Assembly (NCBI GenBank): GCA_049596815.1
Contig: JBMYLY010000063.1
Location: forward strand, 1 to 7,270
Source: UBA724 sp049596815
Lineage (GTDB): Bacteria > Bacteroidota > Bacteroidia > Flavobacteriales > Flavobacteriaceae
DNA: 7,270 bases
Direction of reading: 5' to 3'
This document shows positions 1-6,301 of the stretch, one piece after another. Within the stretch, counting starts at the first letter, position 1, and every line of letters begins with the position of its first letter. The position numbers and the translations under genes were made by a program. The notes under the pieces are model-generated. The model had not been told where the DNA came from, searched no databases, and saw only the letters and a list, made by a program, of their open reading frames with translations.

Positions 1-1436
1 TCATCATCTCGAAGTTTGGCAGCCTCTTCGTACTTCTGTCTTTTAACAACAGCGTTTTTTTGCTCCCGCACTTCTTCCAACTTATCTTCAAGTTCCACAA
101 CTTCTTTGGGAACATCCATATTGGTGATATGTACTCTTGAACCGGCTTCATCCAAAGCATCAATAGCTTTGTCCGGGAGGTATCTATCGGTCATATACCT
201 ATGGGTCAGCTTCACACATGCCTCAATCGCATCGTCTGTATAGTTGACATTGTGGTGCGCTGCATATTTTTCTTTGATATTTTGAAGAATTTCAATGGTT
301 TCTTCCACTGAGGTAGGCTCCACCAATACTTTTTGAAACCTTCTTTCTAAAGCGCCATCTTTTTCAATATGCTGCCGGTATTCATCTAAAGTGGTGGCAC
401 CGATGCACTGAATTTCGCCTCGTGCCAGTGCAGGCTTAAACATGTTTGAGGCATCCAAACTACCCGTGGCGCCACCGGCACCTACTATGGTATGGATTTC
501 ATCAATAAACAATATGATATCTGCATTTTTTTCTAATTCGTTCATGACCGCTTTCATGCGCTCCTCGAACTGACCACGGTATTTAGTCCCTGCCACCAAA
601 CTGGCAAGGTCTAAAGTGACTACACGCTTGTTGTACAAAACGCGCGACACCTTTTTTTGAATGATACGCAAAGCAAGCCCTTCAGCTATAGCAGATTTAC
701 CAACACCAGGTTCTCCAATCAGAAGAGGATTGTTTTTCTTCCTGCGACTTAAAATTTGAGACACGCGCTCAATTTCTTTGGCTCTTCCAATCACAGGGTC
801 CAATTTGCCAGCCGAGGCCAAAGAGGTTAAATCACGACCAAAATTGTCCAAGACAGGTGTTGATGATTTTTTGGATGATTTGCTTTCAGAAGCGGAGGTG
901 AAAGGATTTTGCTTTTTTGGAGCGCTTTCTTCCTCATGTTCCTCAGGATAGGCTTCTGATGAGGGCATGTCAAGAAAATCCCCATCATCCTCTGAAGTCA
1001 GCAATTTAAATTGATCTTTCACAGTCTCATAATCTACCTGCAGCTTGTGCAGGAGTTTGGTGGTAGGGTCATTTTCATTTCTTAAAATACACAACAACAA
1101 ATGTGCAGTATTGATTGATGGGTTTTGAAAAAGCTTGGCTTCTAAAAAAGTTGTTTTTAGTGCGCGCTCTGCCTGTCGGGTGAGGTGCAGGTTTTTTTTG
1201 TGATTTGGTTCCTGTTCAGTTGATGGATTGGCAGGGCTTAGGATTTCTACTTTTCTTCGTAAATAATCCAAATCAATTTCCAATGTAGAAAGAATGGAAA
1301 TCGCTTTGCCGCTGCCATCACGAAGGATTCCAAGCATAAGGTGTTCTGTTCCGATAAAATCATGCCCAAGCCGCAAAGCTTCTTCTTTGCTATAGCTTAT
1401 GACATCTTTGACGCGAGGTGAAAAGTTATCATCCAT
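1..1436 (-). CDS. clpC: ATP-dependent Clp protease ATP-binding subunit ClpC, N-terminal part (cut by window edge)
   Basis: Hsp100/AAA+ unfoldase that threads substrate proteins into the ClpP peptidase in the cytoplasm. The reading frame is open for 478 codons from the ATG at 1434-1436 to the left edge, where the second ATPase ring (D2) and the ClpP-binding loop would follow. In order: two Clp N-domain repeats (about residues 4-66 and 81-145), an acidic, Ser/Lys-rich linker (about 147-195), then the D1 AAA+ module starting near NFGRDLT. D1 shows Walker A GEPGVGKSA (241-249, K247), a pore loop KYRG (Y286), Walker B ILFIDEIH (D312, E313) and the arginine-finger segment ERRF (R365, R366). The last visible residues carry a UVR-type coiled motif ending EEAAKLRDD, which marks ClpC rather than ClpA or ClpB. 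The start is supported because MDDNFSPRVKDVI matches the usual ClpC N-terminus. No Shine-Dalgarno sequence or CtsR/CIRCE operator is seen upstream. It is divergent from gyrA. Confidence 0.96.
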   Translation of the reverse strand, partial: MDDNFSPRVKDVISYSKEEALRLGHDFIGTEHLMLGILRDGSGKAISILSTLEIDLDYLRRKVEILSPANPSTEQEPNHKKNLHLTRQAERALKTTFLEAKLFQNPSINTAHLLLCILRNENDPTTKLLHKLQVDYETVKDQFKLLTSEDDGDFLDMPSSEAYPEEHEEESAPKKQNPFTSASESKSSKKSSTPVLDNFGRDLTSLASAGKLDPVIGRAKEIERVSQILSRRKKNNPLLIGEPGVGKSAIAEGLALRIIQKKVSRVLYNKRVVTLDLASLVAGTKYRGQFEERMKAVMNELEKNADIILFIDEIHTIVGAGGATGSLDASNMFKPALARGEIQCIGATTLDEYRQHIEKDGALERRFQKVLVEPTSVEETIEILQNIKEKYAAHHNVNYTDDAIEACVKLTHRYMTDRYLPDKAIDALDEAGSRVHITNMDVPKEVVELEDKLEEVREQKNAVVKRQKYEEAAKLRDD

Positions 1437-1442
1437 AAGAAA

Positions 1443-1469
1443 CCGTTTTTAGTGTTTGTTCAAAAACCG
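1443..1469 (-). other. Imperfect inverted repeat in the clpC leader
   Basis: CCGTTTTT (1443-1450) and AAAAACCG (1462-1469) can pair over eight positions with one mismatch around an 11-nt loop. The repeat ends only six bases before the clpC start codon, so in the mRNA it would lie where ribosomes bind. The stem is mostly A-T and probably weak. A role in translation or as a protein-binding site is speculation. Confidence 0.25.
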
Positions 1470-1604
1470 AACCATTCTAAGGCTAATAGACAAAAAAATA
1501 ACAGAAAATACAAGTTTTAAGTTGTTAAAAATTCCTCTTTTTTTTTGCGAAATATGTTAATAAGTATGTACAAAAAGATGCGTCCATAATGCTTCTTTGA
1601 CTTC

Positions 1605-1616
1605 TTAATTAATTAA
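1605..1616. repeat. Perfect 12-bp AT palindrome upstream of gyrA
   Basis: TTAATTAATTAA is its own reverse complement and sits about 37 bp before the gyrA start, between a possible -33 TTTG (1596-1599) and the start codon. It could be a binding site or simply part of an AT-rich promoter spacer. Such strings arise by chance in AT-rich DNA. Confidence 0.35.
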
Positions 1617-1652
1617 ATTAGCATCACTTTAAAAACAAATAGAATTCATTAG

Positions 1653-4148
1653 ATGGCTACGGAAGATAAGTTGATCCCTATCAACATAGAGGATGAGATG
1701 AAGTCGGCATATATCGACTACTCAATGTCTGTCATAGTGTCACGTGCGTTACCTGACGTTCGTGATGGAATGAAACCTGTTCACAGAAGGGTTTTATATG
1801 GAATGCATGAGTTGGGAGTTCGTTCCAACAGTTCTTACAAAAAATCGGCACGTATTGTAGGGGAAGTATTGGGTAAATACCACCCACACGGGGACAGTTC
1901 TGTGTATGACACCATGGTGCGTATGGCTCAATCTTGGAGTTTGCGCTATATGATGGTTGACGGGCAAGGTAATTTTGGTTCAGTCGATGGCGACAGTCCC
2001 GCTGCGATGCGATATACAGAGGCACGTATGCAAAAAATCTCTGAGGAGATGTTGGCAGACATTGACAAAGACACCGTCGATCACCAACTCAACTTTGATG
2101 ACACCCTGAAAGAGCCCAAAGTGCTCCCCACACGAGTCCCCAATTTATTAATCAATGGTGCCTCAGGAATTGCTGTGGGTATGGCCACCAATATGCCTCC
2201 CCACAACCTTCGTGAAGTGTCTTCGGGCATCATAGCACAAATTGACAACCCCGACATCACCATTGAGGAGCTGATGCAGCATGTCAAAGCACCCGATTTT
2301 CCAACGGGTGGTACTATTTATGGTTATGAAGGCGTTCAGGAGGCTTTCCACACTGGAAGAGGGCGTGTGGTACTGCGTGCCAAAGCGGACATCCAAGAAG
2401 TAGATGGGCGTGAGTGTATCATTGTAACAGAAATACCCTATCAGGTCAACAAAGCTGAAATGATTCGCAAAACAGCTGAGTTAGTCAATGACAAAAAGAT
2501 TGAAGGAATTTCTAACATTCGTGATGAGTCCGACCGAAAAGGAATGCGGGTTGTATATATATTAAAGAGAGATGCGGTACCCAACATTGTCTTGAATATG
2601 CTCTACAAATACACGGCGCTGCAATCCTCATTTAGTGTAAATAATATTGCACTTGTCAACGGCAGGCCAGAGCTTTTGAATCTTAAACAGCTTATTGGTC
2701 ACTTTATTGACCACAGACACGATGTAGTCGTACGCCGCACTCAATTTGAGTTGAAAAAGGCCGAAGAACGTGCACATATATTAGAAGGTCTGATTATTGC
2801 TTCTGATAATATTGATGAAGTCATCGCATTAATCAAAGCCTCTTCCAATGCAGATGAGGCCAGACAAAAACTCATCGATCGCTTTAAGCTGACCGAAGTG
2901 CAAGCCAAGGCCATTGTTGAGATGCGCTTGCGCCAACTCACCGGGCTGGAGCAAGACAAATTGAGATCAGAATATGATGAGTTGTTAAAGACCATTGATG
3001 ACCTCAAAGACATTTTGGCCAACAAAGAGCGTCGTATGAACATCATTAAATCAGAAACCACTGAGGTTTCTGAAAAATTCGGAGATGATCGCAGGTCTGA
3101 AATCAATTATGCAGGTGGCTCTTTCCGTATTGAGGATATGATTCCGGATGAGAAAGTAGTAATAACCATTTCTCATGCAGGTTATATCAAGCGTACGCCC
3201 CTAGCTGAATATAAAACCCAAAACCGTGGGGGTGTGGGGCAGAAGGCCTCAACAACCCGAAATGAGGATTTCTTAGAGCATCTGTTTGTTGGGACCAATC
3301 ACCAATATATGTTGTTCTTCACCCAAAAAGGAAGGTGTTTTTGGTTAAGGGTGTTTGAAATTCCTGAGGGATCACGAGCTTCTAAGGGGCGCGCCATACA
3401 GAACTTGATCAATATTGAGCAAGATGACATGGTGAAGGCTTTTATTTGTACTCAAGATTTAAAAGACGAGGAATACATCAATAACCACTTTGTCATTATG
3501 GCTACCAAAAAAGGACAAGTAAAAAAGACTTCTTTGGAGCAGTATTCTCGTCCAAGATCAAATGGTATCAACGCCATAACGATTCGTGAGGATGATGAGT
3601 TGCTCGAGGCCAAACTGACTACCGGAAAATCTCAGGTGATGTTGGCAGTCAAATCAGGTAAGGCTATACGTTTCGAGGAGAGTAAAACCCGCCCGATGGG
3701 TAGAAATGCATCTGGTGTTCGTGGTATTACGTTGGCGCATGACAAAGATGAAGTCATCGGCATGGTGGCTGTCAATGACATGGATTCTGATATTTTGGTG
3801 GTTTCCGAAAACGGTTACGGCAAACGTTCTCAACTAGACGATTACCGCATCACCAACCGTGGAGGTAAAGGGGTAAAAACAATATCCATCACTGAAAAAA
3901 CCGGCAATCTGGTGGCCATCAAAAACGTTACAGACGCTGATGATTTGATGATTATCAACCGATCGGGAATTGCGATTCGCATGGAAGTAGAGTCTCTTCG
4001 TGTGATGGGACGCGCTACGCAAGGTGTTAAATTGATTAATCTTCGCGAAGATGACACCATCGCTGCAGTAGCCAAAGTCATGCATGAGGACGATGATTTG
4101 GAGGATATTAATGAGATTGAAGTCAATTTAAACGAATCAGATGACTAA
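1653..4148 (+). CDS. gyrA: DNA gyrase subunit A
   Basis: GyrA forms the A2B2 gyrase with GyrB and introduces negative supercoils; this subunit cuts and rejoins DNA. At 831 residues it is complete and a little shorter than the 875 of E. coli. The breakage-reunion core starts with the typical SYIDYSMSVI-like segment (here AYIDYSMSVIVSRALPD, residues 19-35). It includes HPHGDSSVYDT with S82 and D86 at the E. coli S83/D87 quinolone positions, both unmutated, and the catalytic AAMRYTE with R120 and Y121. I173 matches the DNA-intercalating isoleucine. The coiled-coil/C-gate region follows, then a beta-pinwheel from about 492. The GyrA-box position reads QNRGGVG (523-529), and a second similar loop, TNRGGKG, is at 734-740. 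An acidic tail (about 809-831) ends the protein. The pinwheel and boxes favour GyrA over ParC. The ATG at 1653 has no clear Shine-Dalgarno sequence. The TPR gene follows closely. Confidence 0.97.
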   Translation: MATEDKLIPINIEDEMKSAYIDYSMSVIVSRALPDVRDGMKPVHRRVLYGMHELGVRSNSSYKKSARIVGEVLGKYHPHGDSSVYDTMVRMAQSWSLRYMMVDGQGNFGSVDGDSPAAMRYTEARMQKISEEMLADIDKDTVDHQLNFDDTLKEPKVLPTRVPNLLINGASGIAVGMATNMPPHNLREVSSGIIAQIDNPDITIEELMQHVKAPDFPTGGTIYGYEGVQEAFHTGRGRVVLRAKADIQEVDGRECIIVTEIPYQVNKAEMIRKTAELVNDKKIEGISNIRDESDRKGMRVVYILKRDAVPNIVLNMLYKYTALQSSFSVNNIALVNGRPELLNLKQLIGHFIDHRHDVVVRRTQFELKKAEERAHILEGLIIASDNIDEVIALIKASSNADEARQKLIDRFKLTEVQAKAIVEMRLRQLTGLEQDKLRSEYDELLKTIDDLKDILANKERRMNIIKSETTEVSEKFGDDRRSEINYAGGSFRIEDMIPDEKVVITISHAGYIKRTPLAEYKTQNRGGVGQKASTTRNEDFLEHLFVGTNHQYMLFFTQKGRCFWLRVFEIPEGSRASKGRAIQNLINIEQDDMVKAFICTQDLKDEEYINNHFVIMATKKGQVKKTSLEQYSRPRSNGINAITIREDDELLEAKLTTGKSQVMLAVKSGKAIRFEESKTRPMGRNASGVRGITLAHDKDEVIGMVAVNDMDSDILVVSENGYGKRSQLDDYRITNRGGKGVKTISITEKTGNLVAIKNVTDADDLMIINRSGIAIRMEVESLRVMGRATQGVKLINLREDDTIAAVAKVMHEDDDLEDINEIEVNLNESDD

Positions 4149-4153
4149 CTTTG
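4146..4153 (+). promoter_or_regulatory. Candidate Bacteroidota -7 promoter element for the TPR gene
   Basis: TAACTTTG is an exact fit to TAnnTTTG and overlaps the last codon (TAA) of gyrA. Transcription would begin about 5-8 bases downstream, giving a leader of roughly 15 bases to the ATG at 4174. The upstream -33 partner is weak: the nearest TTG (4117-4119) is 26 bases away, longer than usual. Read-through from gyrA is also likely. Confidence 0.4.
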
Positions 4154-4173
4154 TCAACAATAAACAAATCATC

Positions 4174-5427
4174 ATGAAAAAGACAATCGTCACATTAATT
4201 ATGAGTTTCTTGGCTGTTGTAGTATACGCCCAAAAAAAGGAACTCCGTGCTGTAGACAAATTGGTTTCTTCAGCAGCCTACTCAGAAGCTTTAGCGCAGT
4301 TGCAAGATATTGAATCTTTGGTTGCTGGGGCAGAACCTAAATACCAAACCCAGTATCACTATCTCCTTGGGAAAACACACTCTGGTTTAAATGCCTACCC
4401 TGAAGCTGTTGCCGCTTTTCAGAAGACACAAGAAATTGAGTCTGTTGAAGGTTTGTCTAAATATTCTTCGGAAATCAACGTATTGCTCACCAACTTGAGC
4501 GTTGATATTGTCAATCAAGCCATTACTGACAATAAAAACAAAGATTTTTCCAAGGCAGCCGACCTTCTTTATTTGGCCTACGATATTGATAAAGACAACA
4601 ATATAGACTATCTGTACTTTGCGGCTTCTAGTGCTGTAAACGGTGGGGATTTCGACAGGGCATTGAGCTATTATATGGATTTGAAGTCTTTGGGATATAC
4701 CGGTATAACCACCCAGTATTTTGCCACCGATGATGAGACAGGTGAAGAGTTGGAGTTGACCAAAGAAAACTATGAACTCTTTAAAAAACTAAAGAAGTAC
4801 TCAAATTTTAGAACGCAAGACACAGAATCTCGGTTGCCTGAAATCATTAAAAACATTGCCTTGATTTATGTACAGCAAGGTAAAAATGACATGGCTTTTG
4901 ATGCTATTAAGGAGGCCAGAGCTGTCAATCCTACGGATGTTGGATTGATACTCACAGAGGCTGACCTATATATCAAACTAGGTGACAGGACTCGTTTTGC
5001 TGATCTTATGAAAGAGGCCATTGCCCAAGACCCAAATAATGCTTTGTTGTACTTTAATTTGGGAGTTATCAACGCGGAGCAAGGAAATCGTGAAGAAGCT
5101 CGTTCTTACTATGAGCGCACCATCGAATTAGACCCTGCATATGAAGCAACTTATCTCAATCTAGCAGCCTTGATTCTTGATGGAGAGTCTGCAATCGTTG
5201 ATCAAATGAATGCATTAGGTACATCTAGAGCTGATAACATCAAATATGACAAGCTTAAAGAGCAGCGCGAGGCTTTGTTCTTGGAAGCAGTTCCTGTTTT
5301 AGAACAGCTTATAGCTATAAACTCCAGCCATATTGAGGCATTAACAACCCTCAAGAACATTTATGGGACGGTAGGTGACACTGCCAATTTTATGAAAATA
5401 AAACAAAGACTAGAGGGGCTCGAGTAG
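4174..5427 (+). CDS. Exported tetratricopeptide-repeat (TPR) protein
   Basis: A 417-residue TPR protein of unknown specific role, probably a protein-interaction scaffold outside the cytoplasm. Residues 1-19 form a signal peptide: MKK, a hydrophobic core (about 4-17), and VYA before Q20, a good signal peptidase I site with no lipobox cysteine. The rest is almost all helical repeats, at about 22-55, 58-90, 119-140, 145-178, 224-253, 254-287, 288-321 (the most canonical, with LGVINAEQGNREEARSYY) and 322-400 more loosely. No catalytic domain is seen. An in-frame ATG at 4141 would add 11 residues (MTNFVNNKQII), overlap gyrA by 8 bp and place a poor extension before the signal peptide, so 4174 is preferred. 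It lies 25 bp after gyrA and is probably co-transcribed. A TPR gene after gyrA is, as I recall, common in Flavobacteriia. The terminator at 5448 ends the unit. Confidence 0.88.
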   Translation: MKKTIVTLIMSFLAVVVYAQKKELRAVDKLVSSAAYSEALAQLQDIESLVAGAEPKYQTQYHYLLGKTHSGLNAYPEAVAAFQKTQEIESVEGLSKYSSEINVLLTNLSVDIVNQAITDNKNKDFSKAADLLYLAYDIDKDNNIDYLYFAASSAVNGGDFDRALSYYMDLKSLGYTGITTQYFATDDETGEELELTKENYELFKKLKKYSNFRTQDTESRLPEIIKNIALIYVQQGKNDMAFDAIKEARAVNPTDVGLILTEADLYIKLGDRTRFADLMKEAIAQDPNNALLYFNLGVINAEQGNREEARSYYERTIELDPAYEATYLNLAALILDGESAIVDQMNALGTSRADNIKYDKLKEQREALFLEAVPVLEQLIAINSSHIEALTTLKNIYGTVGDTANFMKIKQRLEGLE

Positions 5428-5447
5428 TTCTAACTTAGAAAAATAAG

Positions 5448-5473
5448 AAACCCGCTTTTTGCGGGTTTTTTTT
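5448..5473. terminator. Bidirectional intrinsic terminator
   Basis: AAACCCGC (5448-5455), a TTTTT loop (5456-5460) and GCGGGTTT (5461-5468) form a perfect 8-bp stem followed by a T run to 5473, ending the gyrA-TPR transcript 20 bp after its stop codon. Read on the minus strand, the same stem is followed by TTTCTTATTTTT, so it should also terminate the convergent C40 peptidase gene. The T run overlaps that gene's stop codon (5472-5474). Confidence 0.92.
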
Positions 5474-6221
5474 ATACCAATTTTTTAATGACTCTTAATT
5501 TGTGCGTATGGGTATTTTGATCTGCATTGTAGATGCCTGTTTGATCCAACCGATCGATGCGGACATGACCAAAAGCATGAATGATATGGTAGTTTTCCAT
5601 CAATATACCCACATGTACAATTCGACCTTCATTGTTATCAAAAAAAACCAAATCGCCGGGCTCACTTTCCTCAATAAACCCTAGGGCATCGCCCATTTCG
5701 GCTTGTTGGTGCGCATCTCGTGGTAAAAATTTTCCATACAACCTGTAGACTGACTGTACAAAACCCGAACAATCAATTCCAAAAGGTGATTTTCCGCCCC
5801 ACTGATAGGGTGCATTTAAAAAAAGCAAAGCGAATTGAATAATTGCTCCCTTATCACTTGAACCTCGAGAGGTTTTTCCTTCATATATATGTTCAAGACT
5901 TGGAGACGTACTTACCAAGCTCCCGATAGGAATGGAAAATAAAATTTGATTGTCTTTTAAGACAAAGTCAACCAAATCTGCAGCAAATATTTTTGGAGTT
6001 TTTTCTAAAGTTTCAAACTGCTCTTCTTTGATGAGTTGGTATTGTTTGTTGTTGATCCAACCCTCATAGTTATCAAGACTAGCACGAATTAAAGACCAGT
6101 TATTGTTTCTTTTGAGAACCTTAAAAAACTCACCGTAGAGTAGTTGGGAGGTTTGCTCACTCGAGTCTGTAGGCTCGGCTCTCATGGGTATGATACTCAG
6201 GTGGCACAATCCGTATTGCAT
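5472..6221 (-). CDS. SH3-NlpC/P60 (C40) cysteine peptidase, YkfC-like
   Basis: A 249-residue peptidase with an N-terminal bacterial SH3 domain (about 1-65, including NYEGWIN at 51-57), a second SH3-like segment (about 70-115) and a C-terminal NlpC/P60 domain (about 122-249). The catalytic set is visible: C151 in GIDCSGF, H203 in IVHVGIL and H215 in YHIIHAF. There is no signal peptide or lipobox, which points to the cytoplasm. Two SH3 units plus RDA at 168-170 resemble YkfC-type enzymes, which cut the gamma-D-Glu to diamino-acid bond of recycled peptidoglycan peptides with a free N-terminal L-Ala. The D169 offset from the catalytic Cys agrees with the substrate-binding Asp of Bacillus YkfC as I remember it. 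This substrate is inferred; a wall hydrolase exported by another route is the alternative. The start at 6221 is preferred because MQYGLCHLSIIP fits the family N-terminus; M13 (6185) would cut into the SH3 fold. It is convergent with the TPR gene and divergent from the PgpH-like gene. Confidence 0.9.
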   Translation of the reverse strand: MQYGLCHLSIIPMRAEPTDSSEQTSQLLYGEFFKVLKRNNNWSLIRASLDNYEGWINNKQYQLIKEEQFETLEKTPKIFAADLVDFVLKDNQILFSIPIGSLVSTSPSLEHIYEGKTSRGSSDKGAIIQFALLFLNAPYQWGGKSPFGIDCSGFVQSVYRLYGKFLPRDAHQQAEMGDALGFIEESEPGDLVFFDNNEGRIVHVGILMENYHIIHAFGHVRIDRLDQTGIYNADQNTHTHKLRVIKKLV

Positions 6222-6226
6222 GGATT

Positions 6227-6234
6227 CAAAAATA
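6227..6234 (-). promoter_or_regulatory. Candidate -7 promoter element for the C40 peptidase gene
   Basis: Read on the minus strand this is TATTTTTG, an exact TAnnTTTG match, directly preceded by TTAGTTTG (6242-6235), a one-mismatch version. No TTG is found at the expected -33 distance. Because the box ends five bases before the ATG, transcription would start at or next to the start codon, implying a leaderless mRNA, or use of the weaker upstream box with a leader of a few bases. Confidence 0.35.
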
Positions 6235-6252
6235 CAAACTAATTATAAAGGA

Positions 6253-6285
6253 TTTGGTGCATGGCCGTTAGAAAACGTATTTTTG
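6253..6285 (+). promoter_or_regulatory. Candidate promoter for the PgpH-like gene
   Basis: TTTG at 6253-6256 and TATTTTTG at 6278-6285 are separated by 21 bp, matching the Bacteroidota layout of a -33 TTTG and a -7 TAnnTTTG. The start of transcription would fall near 6290-6293, leaving a leader of about 10 bases before the ATG at 6302. This supports 6302 over the in-frame ATG at 6287, which would lie upstream of the transcript. It is the best-formed promoter in the window. Confidence 0.55.
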
Positions 6286-6301
6286 GATGTTGATCAAACA
6301 C

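Larger units (their letters stand above)
1437..1652. promoter_or_regulatory. AT-rich divergent intergenic region between clpC and gyrA
   Basis: This 216-bp spacer must carry the promoters of both clpC (leftward) and gyrA (rightward). I found no exact TAnnTTTG box on either strand. On the plus strand, TTTG at 1596-1599 followed by TAGCATCA at 1619-1626 has the right spacing for a -33/-7 pair, but the -7 part matches only in TA. On the minus strand, the stretch complementary to 1491-1500 reads TATTTTTTTG, which has TA and TTTG but four bases between them instead of two. A run of nine T lies at 1538-1546 with no hairpin before it, so it is not a terminator. No small gene or RNA is recognised. 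Confidence 0.5.

Noticed and set aside
16..243. Plus-strand reading frame of 75 codons
   Set aside because: It lies antisense inside clpC, whose frame is unambiguous, and its Ser-rich translation resembles no protein; it is a shadow frame.
1538..1546. Run of nine T as a possible terminator
   Set aside because: No GC-rich hairpin precedes it, and it lies between two divergent genes where no terminator is expected.
1732..2025. Minus-strand frame of 97 codons inside gyrA, and others at 2081-2396, 2741-3106 and 3834-4126
   Set aside because: All are antisense to conserved GyrA coding sequence and have no recognisable domain or start signal.
4141..4173. Upstream in-frame ATG for the TPR protein overlapping the gyrA end
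   Set aside because: It would place a polar 11-residue extension before a typical MKK signal peptide and lies upstream of the candidate start of transcription; 4174 is the better start.
4866..5072. Minus-strand frame of 68 codons
   Set aside because: It is antisense within the TPR gene, with no domain or ribosome-binding context.
5502..5684. Plus-strand frame of 60 codons
   Set aside because: It is antisense to the C40 peptidase, which has its full catalytic set; no independent support.
6287..6301. Alternative start codon of the PgpH-like gene
   Set aside because: It is in frame but lies immediately after the -7 box, before the expected transcription start.
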